Shown piece by piece: positions 7,442 through 17,500 of a stretch of DNA of 64,000 bases. The notes under the pieces were generated by a model. The model searched no databases. It had not been told where the DNA came from and saw nothing but the letters and a program-made list of their open reading frames with translations. The position numbers and the translations under genes are program-made. The stretch is taken from contig DATNIE010000020.1 in NCBI GenBank assembly GCA_035604595.1, positions 1-64,000 of the forward strand, read 5' to 3'. The DNA comes from CAIKZZ01 sp035604595. Lineage in GTDB: Bacteria; Pseudomonadota; Gammaproteobacteria; Steroidobacterales; Steroidobacteraceae. Numbering within the stretch: position 1 is the stretch's first letter; the number at the start of each line of letters is the position of its first letter.

Positions 7442-9868
7442 ATGCGATTTTGGATGGCCCTCGCCGTCGCCCTCGTCTTGACCGCGGGCGTCACACACGC
7501 GCAGACCCCGCCCGCCGAGCCGGGCGAGTTCACCGTCGGCGACATGAAGGTCGAAGGCCTGCAGCGGATTTCCGAGGGCACCGTCTACAACTACCTGCCG
7601 GTGAGCCTCGGGGATCGGATGACGCACCAGAAGGTCGAGGAGGCGATCCGCGCGCTCTATGCGACCGGGTTCTTCCGCGATGTCGAGCTCAGGCGCGACG
7701 GCAACACGCTCGTCGTCGCGGTCCGCGAGCGCCCGTCGATCGAGAGCTTCGAGATCAAGGGCAACAAGGACATCAAGACCGAGGACATGCAGAAGAGCCT
7801 GAAGAACGTCGGGCTCGCGACCGGCAAGACCTTCGACCGGAGCGTCTTGGAGGACGTCAAGCAGTACCTGACCGACCAGTACTTCTCGCGCGGCAAGTAC
7901 GCCGTCAAGGTCGACACCAAGGTCGAGGACGTGGCCGGCAACAAGGTCAAGATCTCGATCGACATCAAGGAAGGCAAGCGCGCCAAGATCCGGCAGATCA
8001 ACTTCGTCGGCGACACCGCCTACCCGCCCAAGGAGATCCTCAATACGCTCGAGCTCAAGACGCCGAACTGGCTGTCCTGGTACAAGCAGGACGACCGCTA
8101 CTCGCGCGAGACGCTGCAGGGCGACCTCGAGAAGCTGCGCTCCTGGTACATGGACCGTGGCTACGCCAACTTCCAGATCGACTCGACCCAGGTCGCGATC
8201 GCGCCCGAGAAGGACGACATCTTCATCACGGTGAACGTCACCGAGGGCGATGTGTTCAAGGTCTCCGAGGTCAAGCTCGCCGGCACCATGGTGGTTCCGG
8301 AACAGGACCTGCGAAAACTGATCCTGGTGCAGCCCGGCCAGATCTACTCGCGCAAGCTCGCGACCAGCACCCAAGAGCTGATGAGCTACCGGCTGGGCTC
8401 GGCGGGCTACGCCTTCGCCAAGATCGAGCCCGTGCCGACCACCGATGCCGACAAGAAGACGGTCTCGCTGACATTCTTCGTCGATCCCGGCAATCGGGCT
8501 TATGTGCGCCGCGTGAACTTCAACAACACCACCAGCATCAAAGACGAAGTGCTGAGGCGCGAGATGCGCCAGCTCGAGGGCGCGTGGCTGTCGAACCAGG
8601 CCGTCGACCGCTCCAAGCAGCGCCTGCAGCGGCTGCCGTACATCGAGAAGGTCGAGGTCCAGAACAAGCCGGTGGCCGGCACGCCCGATCTCGTCGACGT
8701 CGACTTCGACATCAAGGAGGGATTGCCGGGCCAGTTCGGCGGCGGCATCGGCTACTCTCAGTCGCAGGGAATCATCCTGAACGGCAACTTCACGCACGCG
8801 AACTTCCTGGGCAGCGGCGAGCGCGTGTCCCTCGAGGTCAACGCCGGCCGCTACTCGAGCGTCTACAGCCTGTCGCAGACCGACCCCTACACGACCATCG
8901 ACGGCGTGGCCCGCACGCTGTCGCTGAGCTACCGCAAGAGCACGCAGTTCGTGTCCTCGGCCTCGCAGTTCTCGACGACGATGCTGACGGCCGGGGCCGA
9001 TTTCTCCTACCCGATCACCGAGTTCCAGGGCGTGCATCTCGGGGCCTCGGCGTCGCTCGACCAGCTGCTCGCGAGTGAGACCGGCAGCGCCACGGAGGCG
9101 ATCGACTGGGTGCGCAACAATGGCAGCACGTACACGCAGACCGCAACCGTGCTCGACGGGACCGGCGCCACGACCACCTTCGACTTCTATGGAAGCAGGT
9201 TCGACGTCCTCCAGGTGAGCGCCGGCTGGAGCTACGACAGCCGCAACCGCGCAATCTTCGCCGACCGCGGCCTGCGCAACAGCATCCAGATGACCTATGC
9301 GCTGCCGGGCACCTCGGTGCGCTACTACACGGCGGCCTGGAACTTCCTGGATCTGATCCCGACCTGGAAGAAGTTCGTGATCGCGGTCAAGGCGCAGGTC
9401 GACTACGGCAACAAGCTCGGCAACACCACCGCGCTGCCGCCGTTCGCGCAGTTCTTCGGCGGCGGTCCCGATACGGTGCGCGGTTACTACGAGTCCCGGC
9501 TGGGACCGAAGGACAGTTTCGGCAACCCCTACGGCGGCAACCTGCTGACGGTGGCGAACCTCGAACTCGTGTTCCCGACGCCGGAGAAATGGAAGGCGAA
9601 CGTCAGGGTCAGCGCGTTCTACGACATCGGCAACGTGTTCTCGACCTGCTGCGTCAAGTTCGTCGGACAGGACCTCCAGACGCCGGTCGACTACAAGTTC
9701 AGCTACAATGAGCTCAAGCGCTCGGTCGGAATCGGCGTGCAATGGCTTGCGCCGCTGGGCATTTTCCGCTTCAGCTATGCGATTCCGCTGAATGCCAGCG
9801 AAGGCAACGGCATCATCTATCCGGACCAGCGCGAGGGGTTCCAGTTCTCGATCGGCTCGGCCTTTTGA
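7442..9868 (+). CDS. bamA: Outer membrane protein assembly factor BamA (Omp85)
   Basis: Central beta-barrel of the BAM complex that folds and inserts outer-membrane proteins. A 21-residue signal peptide ends in THA; five POTRA repeats follow in the periplasm (to roughly 420), then a 16-strand barrel ending in an aromatic C-terminal Phe. The conserved loop-6 VRGY motif is at 679-682. At 808 aa it matches E. coli (810). Position between rseP and skp is the conserved order. A 39-base gap to rseP carries an AAGGA-type ribosome site. Confidence 0.98.
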   Translation: MRFWMALAVALVLTAGVTHAQTPPAEPGEFTVGDMKVEGLQRISEGTVYNYLPVSLGDRMTHQKVEEAIRALYATGFFRDVELRRDGNTLVVAVRERPSIESFEIKGNKDIKTEDMQKSLKNVGLATGKTFDRSVLEDVKQYLTDQYFSRGKYAVKVDTKVEDVAGNKVKISIDIKEGKRAKIRQINFVGDTAYPPKEILNTLELKTPNWLSWYKQDDRYSRETLQGDLEKLRSWYMDRGYANFQIDSTQVAIAPEKDDIFITVNVTEGDVFKVSEVKLAGTMVVPEQDLRKLILVQPGQIYSRKLATSTQELMSYRLGSAGYAFAKIEPVPTTDADKKTVSLTFFVDPGNRAYVRRVNFNNTTSIKDEVLRREMRQLEGAWLSNQAVDRSKQRLQRLPYIEKVEVQNKPVAGTPDLVDVDFDIKEGLPGQFGGGIGYSQSQGIILNGNFTHANFLGSGERVSLEVNAGRYSSVYSLSQTDPYTTIDGVARTLSLSYRKSTQFVSSASQFSTTMLTAGADFSYPITEFQGVHLGASASLDQLLASETGSATEAIDWVRNNGSTYTQTATVLDGTGATTTFDFYGSRFDVLQVSAGWSYDSRNRAIFADRGLRNSIQMTYALPGTSVRYYTAAWNFLDLIPTWKKFVIAVKAQVDYGNKLGNTTALPPFAQFFGGGPDTVRGYYESRLGPKDSFGNPYGGNLLTVANLELVFPTPEKWKANVRVSAFYDIGNVFSTCCVKFVGQDLQTPVDYKFSYNELKRSVGIGVQWLAPLGIFRFSYAIPLNASEGNGIIYPDQREGFQFSIGSAF

Positions 9869-9910
9869 CCGCGGTTGCGCCTCCTTCAACTTATGTCTCA
9901 TACAGGTTTG

Positions 9911-10492
9911 ATGCACATGTCCAGTTCCCTGAAGACCCTGATTGCCGTCCTGATCACGAGCCTCGCGCTCGTGCCGGCGGCCTACGCCCAGGCGCAGAAG
10001 ATCGCCTACGTCGACTACCAGCGGCTGCTGTCCGACTCGCCGCAGGCGCGCGCGGCCGCGCAGGCGCTGGAGGCGGAGTTCGGACCCAAGCAGAAGCAGC
10101 TCGAGAGCCAGCGCAAGGAGCTCGAGGCGCGGATGCAGAAGTTCGACCGCGACCAGTCGACGATGGCCGAGGCCGAGCGCACCAAGACGCAGCGCGAGCT
10201 CAGGGACTCCCAGCTCACCTTCGAGCGCCGGGCGAAAGAATTCCAGGAAGACGGCCAGATGCGCCAGAACGAGGAGCTGCAGCGCGTGCAGAAGCTCATC
10301 GTCGAGTCAGTGCGCAGCTATGCGAAGAGCCAGAGCTACGACCTGGTGATCGCCCAGGGCGTGATCTACAGCTCCGACTCGGTCGACATCACGAGTCAGG
10401 TGCTCTCGAACCTGCAGATCAAGGCAGCGGCCGCCACCGCCGCACCGGCTGCCGCGCCGGCGGCTCCCGCCGCGGCGCCGCCGAAGAAGTAG
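9911..10492 (+). CDS. skp: Periplasmic chaperone Skp/OmpH family
   Basis: Holds unfolded outer-membrane proteins in the periplasm on the way to BamA. A signal peptide (cleavage probable after AYA, about residue 27) precedes an OmpH domain with KIAYVDYQRLL. A long Gln/Glu/Lys/Arg-rich coiled coil forms the tentacles (about 60-130). The tail is Ala/Pro-rich. The start is uncertain: ATG at 9911 or 9917, both behind an AGG at 9904-9906; ATG at 9893 has no ribosome site and lengthens the leader peptide. Flanked by bamA and lpxD as in most gammaproteobacteria. Confidence 0.93.
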   Translation: MHMSSSLKTLIAVLITSLALVPAAYAQAQKIAYVDYQRLLSDSPQARAAAQALEAEFGPKQKQLESQRKELEARMQKFDRDQSTMAEAERTKTQRELRDSQLTFERRAKEFQEDGQMRQNEELQRVQKLIVESVRSYAKSQSYDLVIAQGVIYSSDSVDITSQVLSNLQIKAAAATAAPAAAPAAPAAAPPKK

Positions 10493-10517
10493 CGCCGGTC
10501 GCCGCGCGGCAGGTCGC

Positions 10518-11555
10518 ATGGAGGACGTGACGCTCGGGCAGATCGCGGCCCGCTTCGGCCTCGTTCTGCGCGGCGACCCCGCCGCGCGCATCGCGCGCGT
10601 GGCGGACCTCGAGGAGGCCGGTCCCGGATCGCTCAGCTTCCTCGCCGACCCGCGCCATCGGCGCTTTCTCGCCACCACCGCCGCCTCCGCCGTCGTGCTC
10701 GATGCGGCGAGCGCCGCCGACTGCCCGGTGGCGGCGCTGATATCCGACAACCCGCGTGCAAGCTACGCGCGGATCGCCTGCTGGCTGCACCCGCCGGCGC
10801 CGCTCGTGCCCGGCGTGCACCCGACCGCGACCGTGGCGGCGGGGGCGACGATCGCAGCGAGCGCCGAGATCGGCGCCCACGTGGTCGTGGGTCACGGCGC
10901 GCGCATCGGCGAGCGCGTGCTCGTGGGGCCCGGGTCGGTCGTCGGCGCGCGCGCGGAGATCGGCGCGGACACGCGGCTCGCGGCCCGGGTGACGCTGTAT
11001 CCCGGGGTGCGAATAGGCTGCCGCGGCCTCGTGCACGCCGGGGCCGTGATCGGCGCCGACGGCTTCGGTATCGCCCAGGACCGGGACGGCTGGGTCAAGG
11101 TGCCGCAGCTCGGCTCGGTACGGATCGGCGATGACGTCGAGATCGGCGCCAACACGACGATCGACCGCGGCACGATCGGCGACACCGTGCTCGAGGATGG
11201 GGTCAAGCTCGACAATCAGATCCAGGTCGGGCACAACGTCAGGATTGGCGCGCACACGGCGATCGCCGGCTGCGTCGGCATTTCCGGCAGCACGACCATC
11301 GGCAGGCGCTGCATGATCGGCGGACAGGCTGGCATCGCCGGGCACCTCGAGATCGCCGACGACGTCGTGGTGCTCGGCCAGTCGCTGGTCAGCCACTCGC
11401 TCGCCAAGGCCGGCACCTACGCCTCCGCAGTCCCGGTCAGCGAGGCCGGGGCCTGGCGGCGGGTCGTGGCACGCCTGAGGCACCTCGATGAGCTGTTCGA
11501 CAGGGTGCGGCGCCTCGAGAGGCGCCGCGCGGACTCGGATCCGGAGACGCTATGA
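10518..11555 (+). CDS. lpxD: UDP-3-O-(3-hydroxyacyl)glucosamine N-acyltransferase
   Basis: Third step of lipid A synthesis: transfers the second (N-linked) 3-hydroxyacyl chain from ACP. An N-terminal uridine-binding domain (1-100) is followed by a left-handed beta-helix of hexapeptide repeats with the catalytic His239 in QVGHNVRIG, at the same number as the E. coli residue. 345 aa, ATG start. The stop overlaps the fabZ start (ATGA). Acts after LpxA (downstream here) and LpxC (not in the window). Confidence 0.98.
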   Translation: MEDVTLGQIAARFGLVLRGDPAARIARVADLEEAGPGSLSFLADPRHRRFLATTAASAVVLDAASAADCPVAALISDNPRASYARIACWLHPPAPLVPGVHPTATVAAGATIAASAEIGAHVVVGHGARIGERVLVGPGSVVGARAEIGADTRLAARVTLYPGVRIGCRGLVHAGAVIGADGFGIAQDRDGWVKVPQLGSVRIGDDVEIGANTTIDRGTIGDTVLEDGVKLDNQIQVGHNVRIGAHTAIAGCVGISGSTTIGRRCMIGGQAGIAGHLEIADDVVVLGQSLVSHSLAKAGTYASAVPVSEAGAWRRVVARLRHLDELFDRVRRLERRRADSDPETL

Positions 11556-12010
11556 ACGATGCGGTCGGTGCGATGGACATTGCGGCGGTGATGCACCAGC
11601 TGCCGCACCGCTATCCGTTCCTGCTGGTCGACCGTGTGCTCGAGTGCGTGCCCGGCAAGACGATCCGGGCGCTGAAGAACGTCACGATGAACGAGCCGTT
11701 CTTCTCCGGACACTTTCCGCACCGGCCGGTGATGCCGGGCGTGCTGATCCTCGAGGCGCTGGCCCAGGCGGCGGGAATACTCGCGTTTCGCACCGTGGGG
11801 ATCATTCCGGATGAGCACACGCGCTTCTTCTTCGTCGGCATCGACAATGCGCGCTTCCGCAAGCCCGTCGAGCCCGGCGACCAGCTGATGCTGTACGCGG
11901 AGTTCCTGCGCACCGTCCGCGGCATCTGGAAGTTCGGCACGCGCGCCGAGGTCAATGGCACCGAGGTGTGCTCGGCCGACATGATGGTGATTCCCGAGGC
12001 CAAGGCCTAG
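11552..12010 (+). CDS. fabZ: 3-hydroxyacyl-[ACP] dehydratase FabZ
   Basis: Dehydrates 3-hydroxyacyl-ACP in fatty-acid elongation, competing with LpxA/LpxD for 3-hydroxyacyl-ACP, which explains its place among lpx genes. Hot-dog fold of 152 aa with PHRYPFLLVDR near residue 20. The catalytic pair His54 (GHFPHRPVMPG) and Glu68 (LILEALAQ) are both intact. Overlaps lpxD by 4 bases and is followed 4 bases later by lpxA. Confidence 0.98.
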   Translation: MNDAVGAMDIAAVMHQLPHRYPFLLVDRVLECVPGKTIRALKNVTMNEPFFSGHFPHRPVMPGVLILEALAQAAGILAFRTVGIIPDEHTRFFFVGIDNARFRKPVEPGDQLMLYAEFLRTVRGIWKFGTRAEVNGTEVCSADMMVIPEAKA

Positions 12011-12014
12011 GCGC

Positions 12015-12791
12015 GTGTCGCGCATCCACCCGACCGCGATCATCTCGCCGGGCGCGACGCTCGCGGAGCACGTGTCGGTGGGACCGTACTCGATCATCGG
12101 CGAGGACGTCGTGCTGGGGGAGGGCTGCGAGGTCGGCCCGCATGCGGTGATCAAGGGCCCGACGCGCTTCGGGCGGGGCAACCGCGTCTGGCAGTTCGCC
12201 TCGGTCGGCGAGGACCCGCAGGACAAGAAGTACCGCGGCGAGCGCACGCTGCTCGAGATCGGCGATGGCAACGCGTTCCGGGAGTGCTGCACGATCCATC
12301 GCGGCACGGTGACCGGGCAGGGCGTGACCCGGATCGGCAACGACAACCTGTTCATGGCCTACTCGCACGTGGCGCACGACTGCAGTGTCGGCAATCACTG
12401 CATCATGGCCAATTACTCCGGGCTCGCCGGCCACGTCGAGCTCGACGACTGGGTGATCCTCGGCGGCTACTCGGGCGTCCACCAGTTCTGCAAGATCGGC
12501 GCGCATGCATTCCTCGCCAACAACGCGACTGCGACCCGCGATATCCCGCCATACATCATGGTCGCCGGCGCCCCGGCGGAGCCGAAGGGCATCAACGTCG
12601 AGGGCCTCAGGCGCCGCGGGTTCAGCGCCGAGCAGATCGCGAACGTCAAGGGCGGCTACAAGATCCTGTACCGGTCGGGGCTGAAGCTCGGGGAGGCGCG
12701 CGCCGAGCTCGAGCGGCTCGCGCAAGTGCAGCCCGAGCTCGTCCCGTACGTCGATTTCCTGCCGCGGATGACGCGGAGCCTTCTACGCTGA
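12015..12791 (+). CDS. lpxA: UDP-N-acetylglucosamine O-acyltransferase
   Basis: First committed step of lipid A synthesis: adds 3-hydroxyacyl from ACP to UDP-GlcNAc. Left-handed beta-helix trimer; the catalytic His is in AHDCSVGN (His121 here, equivalent to E. coli His125). The C-terminal helical domain is present. 258 aa with a GTG start (MSRIHPTAIISPGA), matching the family N-terminus without extension. In the conserved lpxD-fabZ-lpxA-lpxB order. Confidence 0.97.
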   Translation: MSRIHPTAIISPGATLAEHVSVGPYSIIGEDVVLGEGCEVGPHAVIKGPTRFGRGNRVWQFASVGEDPQDKKYRGERTLLEIGDGNAFRECCTIHRGTVTGQGVTRIGNDNLFMAYSHVAHDCSVGNHCIMANYSGLAGHVELDDWVILGGYSGVHQFCKIGAHAFLANNATATRDIPPYIMVAGAPAEPKGINVEGLRRRGFSAEQIANVKGGYKILYRSGLKLGEARAELERLAQVQPELVPYVDFLPRMTRSLLR

Positions 12792-12827
12792 TGCAGCCGG
12801 CCGGGCCGACCGGCCGCAAGGACAGGG

Positions 12828-13997
12828 GTGGACGGGCAGCGGATCGTCTTGGTCGCGGGCGAGACCTCCGGCGACAACTTGGGGGCGTCGCTGATCCGGG
12901 CGCTCCGGAGCCGCCGGCCGGGGCTCAGGTTCGAGGGCATCGCGGGACCCCAGATGGTGGCTGCGGGCTGCACGGCGTGGGCGAGCGCGGAGCGCCTCTC
13001 GGTGATGGGGCTGTTCGAGGTCGTCCGGCACCTGCCGGAGCTCATCGCGCTCAGGCGGCGTACCGCCGCACGCGCACTTGCCGCCGCCCCGGCCGCGTTC
13101 GTCGGCATCGACGCACCCGAGTTCAACCTGTCGATCGCGGCGCGCCTGAAGCGTCGCGGCGTGCCGACCGTGCAGTACGTGAGCCCGCAGGTCTGGGCCT
13201 GGCGGCAGGGACGCGTCGCGCGGATGGCACGGACGCTCGACCTCGTGCTGTGCCTGCTGCCGTTCGAGAAGCGGTTCTACGAGGGCGTCGGACTCAACGC
13301 CGAGTTCGTCGGCCACCCGCTCGCCGACCGCCTGCCGCTCGAGCCCGACCGCGCCGCGGCCCGCGCCGCGCTCGCCCTGCCGACCGCGGCGACGGTCGTG
13401 GCCATCCTGCCCGGCAGCCGGCAGGCAGAGGTCGAGCGCCTCGCGCCTGACTTCATCGGCGCCGCCCGCTGGCTCGACGCGCGCCGACCGGGCGTGCGGT
13501 TCGTGGCGCCCATGGCGAACGAGTCGGCGCGCGCGCTCTTCACGGCGGCGCTTGAGCAGTGTGGCGAAGGGATCGCGGTGCTGCTGACGGAGGGAGCGGC
13601 GGATCGGGCGCTCGCTGCGTGCGACTGCGCGCTCGTGGCCTCGGGGACCGCGACGCTCGAGGCGCTGCTGTGCAAGCGCCCGATGGTGGTCGCGTATCGC
13701 GTCGGCGCCGCGACCGCAGCGCTCGTCAGGCTCCTCGGCCTCGTCAAGACGCCGTACTTCGCGCAGCCGAACCTGCTCGCGGGCCGGCTCGCGGTCCCGG
13801 AGCTCTTCCAGGCGCAGGTGACACCTGAGCGTCTCGGGCAGGAGCTGCTCTCCTGGCTCGACGACCCGGCCAGGGTCGCGCGCCTCGCGGCGGAGTTCCG
13901 GTCGATCCACGAGAGCTTGCGACGCGGCGCGAGCGAGCGGGCGGCGGAGGCGATCCTGGCGCTGATCGAGGCGCAACCGCCCGGGAGCCGGGGATGA
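12828..13997 (+). CDS. lpxB: Lipid A disaccharide synthase
   Basis: Family GT19 glycosyltransferase at the inner face of the inner membrane that joins UDP-diacyl-GlcN with lipid X to form the lipid A disaccharide. The N-terminal AGETSGDNLGASL (10-22) and the central PQVWAWRQGRV and LPFEKRFY segments are typical, as is the C-terminal SGTATLEALL. 389 aa, GTG start behind GGACAGG. The stop overlaps rnhB (ATGA). Confidence 0.97.
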   Translation: MDGQRIVLVAGETSGDNLGASLIRALRSRRPGLRFEGIAGPQMVAAGCTAWASAERLSVMGLFEVVRHLPELIALRRRTAARALAAAPAAFVGIDAPEFNLSIAARLKRRGVPTVQYVSPQVWAWRQGRVARMARTLDLVLCLLPFEKRFYEGVGLNAEFVGHPLADRLPLEPDRAAARAALALPTAATVVAILPGSRQAEVERLAPDFIGAARWLDARRPGVRFVAPMANESARALFTAALEQCGEGIAVLLTEGAADRALAACDCALVASGTATLEALLCKRPMVVAYRVGAATAALVRLLGLVKTPYFAQPNLLAGRLAVPELFQAQVTPERLGQELLSWLDDPARVARLAAEFRSIHESLRRGASERAAEAILALIEAQPPGSRG

Positions 13998-14590
13998 GCC
14001 CGCGCTGGCGCGCCGAGGACCGGGTCGCCGGGGTCGACGAGGCCGGCCGCGGGCCGCTCGCGGGCCCGGTGGTGGCGGCGGCGGTGATCCTGCCCCGGCG
14101 GCGCGCATTCGTCGGGCTCGACGACTCCAAGGCCCTAGATCGTGGCGAACGCGAGCGGCTCGCCGGGAGGATCCGGGGTTGCGCGCTCGCCTGGGGCGTC
14201 GGCTGGGCGGACGCGGCGGAGATCGACGCCCTCAACATCCTCGAGGCGACGCTGCTCGCGATGCGCCGGGCCCTGCTCGCGCTCCCCATCGCCCCGTGCC
14301 TCATTCGCATCGACGGCAACCGGGCGCCCTCGCTCGAGGGCCTGCCGTTCCGGTGCCGCACCGAGACGGTGCTGCAGGGCGACCGGCGCGATGCAGCGGT
14401 CGCCGCGGCCTCGGTGCTCGCGAAAACCTGGCGTGACGCCTGGATGGTCGCGGCCTGCGCCCGCCACCCGGGCTATGACTTCGCCGTGCACAAGGGCTAC
14501 GGCACCCCGGCCCACCTGGCGGCGCTCGGCCGCCTCGGGCCCTGTCCGCTCCATCGAAGGAGCTTCGAGCCGGTAAGATCGGCCCTATGA
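13994..14590 (+). CDS. rnhB: Ribonuclease HII
   Basis: Removes ribonucleotides misincorporated in DNA and RNA from RNA:DNA hybrids. The catalytic Asp15-Glu16 lie in VDEAGRGPLAGPV, and the later acidic residues (IDGNRAP, GDRRDAAVAAAS) are also present. 198 aa, ordinary for the family. Overlaps lpxB and dnaE by 4 bases at each end, the usual lpxB-rnhB-dnaE arrangement. Confidence 0.97.
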   Translation: MSPRWRAEDRVAGVDEAGRGPLAGPVVAAAVILPRRRAFVGLDDSKALDRGERERLAGRIRGCALAWGVGWADAAEIDALNILEATLLAMRRALLALPIAPCLIRIDGNRAPSLEGLPFRCRTETVLQGDRRDAAVAAASVLAKTWRDAWMVAACARHPGYDFAVHKGYGTPAHLAALGRLGPCPLHRRSFEPVRSAL

Positions 14591-17500
14591 GCGCCTTCGT
14601 CCACCTGCGGCTGCACACGGAGTTCTCGCTCGTCGATGGGCTGGTGCGGATCGAGGAGCTTGCCGCCGCCACGGCCGCGGCCGGCATGCCCGCGGTCGCG
14701 GTCACCGACCAGTGCAACCTGTTCGCGCTCGTGAAGTTCTGGCGCGCTGCGCAGGCGGCCGGGATCAAGCCCATCGTCGGCGTCGATGCCTGGCTCAGGG
14801 ATCCGGCTGAGCGGGCGGAGCCGGCGCGCCTGACGCTGTTGTGCATGAACCTCGCGGGCTACCGAAACCTCACCCGCCTCGTGTCCCGCTCCTACCTCGA
14901 GGGCCAGCGCAAGGGCATTGCGATGCTCGAGCGGGCCTGGCTCGGACCCGACACCGTCAGTGGCCTGATCGCGCTCTCGGGCGCCGGCGAGGGCGACGTC
15001 GGGCGGCACCTCGGAAATGGACGGATTGCCGAGGCGCACCGTACGGTCCGGGCCTGGCGCGAGCTGTTCGGCGATCGGTACTACCTCGAGGTGCAGCGGA
15101 CCGGGCGGCCGGACGAGGAGGCGCTGATCGAGGGCACGCTCGGCCTCGTCCGCGAGCTGTCGCTGCCGGCGGTCGCAACCAATGACGTGCGGTTCCTGAA
15201 GGCCACGGACTTCGAGGCCCACGAGGCACGGGTCTGCATTCACGACGGCACGCTGCTCACCGACCCGACCCGGCGGCGGCGCTACAGCGAGCAGCAGTAC
15301 CTCAAGACCCCGGCCGAGATGGCCGTGCTGTTCGCCGACCTGCCAGGTTTGCTCGAGCAGAGCGTCGAGATCGCCAAGCGCTGCTCCTTCGAGCTCAAGC
15401 TCGGCAAGTCGTTCCTGCCGGACTACCCGGTGCCGGCGGGCACGACGATGGCGGGGCTGCTGCGCGCCGAGGCCGAGCAGGGACTGAGCGGCAGGCTCGC
15501 CGCGCAGGACGCAGGGCTGCCGCAGCTGCGCAGCGTCGACCGCGGCGAGTACGCGGGCAGGCTCTCGCGCGAGCTCGAGGTCATCTGCGGCATGGGCTTC
15601 GAGGGCTACTTCCTGATCGTCGCCGACTTCATCCGCTGGGCGCGCGAACACGGCGTGCCGGTCGGCCCGGGCCGCGGCTCCGGCGCGGGCTCCCTCGTCG
15701 CCTACGTGCTCGGGATCACCGACCTCGACCCGCTGCAGCACGACCTGCTGTTCGAACGGTTCCTGAACCCGGAACGCGTCTCGATGCCGGACTTCGACGT
15801 CGACTTCTGCACCGAGGGGCGCGACCGGGTGATCGACTACGTTGCCGGGAAGTACGGGCGCGATCGCGTCTCGCAGATCATCACCTACGGCACGATGGCC
15901 GCGAAGGCGGTGGTCCGGGACGTTGGCCGGGTGCTCGGCCACAACTACGGCTGGGTCGACCGAATCGCGAAGCTGATCCCCTTCGAGCTCGAGATCACCC
16001 TCGACAAGGCCATCGAGAAGGAGGAGGAACTCAGCCAGCTCTATCGCGGCGACGGCGAGGTGCGCGAGCTCATCGACCTCGCGCGCTCGCTCGAGGGAAT
16101 CACCCGCAACGCCGGCATGCACGCCGGCGGCGTCGTGATCGCCCCGTCGGTGCTGACGGACTTCGCGCCGCTGTTCGCCGAACAGGGCTCGAGCTCGGTC
16201 GTCACGCAGTTCGACAAGGACGACGTCGAGGCGACGGGACTCGTGAAGTTCGACTTCCTGGGGCTGCGTACCCTCACGGTCATCGAGCTCGCGGTGCGCA
16301 TCGTCAACGAGGCGCGCGCCGGCACGGGCGAGGCGCCGCTCGACATGACGCGCCTGCCGCTCGACGATCAGCCGACGTTCGCGCTCTTGAAGGCCTGCCG
16401 GACGACGGGCGTGTTCCAGCTCGAATCGCGCGGCATGAAGGATCTGATCCGCCGCCTGCAGCCCGACCGCTTCGAGGACATCGTCGCGCTGATGGCGCTG
16501 TTTCGCCCGGGACCGCTGCAGTCGGGCATGGTCGAGGACTTCATCGAGCGCAAGCACGCGCCTCAAGGCCAGCGCATCGACTACCTGCATCCGGCGCTCG
16601 AGCCTGTGCTGCGGCCGACCTACGGGGTGATCCTGTACCAGGAGCAGGTGATGCAGATCGCGCAGGTCCTCGCCGGCTATACGCTCGGGAGCGCCGACCT
16701 GCTGCGTCGTGCGATGGGCAAGAAGCTGGCCGAGGAGATGAGCCAGCAGCGCTCCATCTTCGTCGGCGGGGCGGTCGAGCGCGGCGTGCCGGAGCGCCAG
16801 GCGACCCACATCTTCGACCTGATGGAGAAGTTCGCCGGCTACGGCTTCAACAAGTCGCACTCGGCCGCCTATGCGGTCCTCAGCTACCAGACGGCGTGGC
16901 TTAAGGCCCATTACCCCGCCGCGTTCCTGGCCGCCGTTCTGTCCTCCGACATCGACAAGACCGACAAGGTCGTCGTCGGCATCGAGGATGCGCGCGTGAT
17001 GGGAATCGCGGTGCTGCCGCCGGACGTCAACGCATCGGTGCACGATTTCGCGGTCGCGGACGAGCGGCGCATCCGCTACGGGCTCGGGGCCGTCAAGGGA
17101 GTCGGCGAGTCGGCGGTCGCGGCGATCGTCGAGGCGCGGGCGGCGGGCGGGGCGTTCCGGAGCCTCCCGGACTTCTGCCGGCGCGTCGACCTGCAGCGCC
17201 TCAACCGCCGCTGCCTCGAGGCGCTGCTCAAGGCCGGCTGCTTCGATGGGATCGGCGTCAACCGCGCGACGCTGATGGCGGAGCTGCCGGCGGCGCTGCA
17301 GCTCGGCGAGCAGCAGACCCGCGCCGATACGGTTGGCCAGGTCGACCTCTTCGGACTCGCCGCCGCCTCGCCAGCGCGCCCGGCGGCGAAGACTGCGGTG
17401 CTCCCCGAGTGGCCCGAGGCCGTGCGGCTCGCCGGCGAGCGCGAGACGCTCGGCTACTTCATGAGCGGCCACCCGCTCGATGAGTACGCCCACGACCTCA

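Noticed and set aside
5669..9916. A 1415-codon open frame on the minus strand opposite dxr, rseP and bamA
   Set aside because: It is a mirror frame created by very high third-position G+C. The plus strand encodes three complete conserved proteins over the same DNA, and the minus translation shows only low-complexity Arg/Leu/Asp/Val sequence with no family motif.
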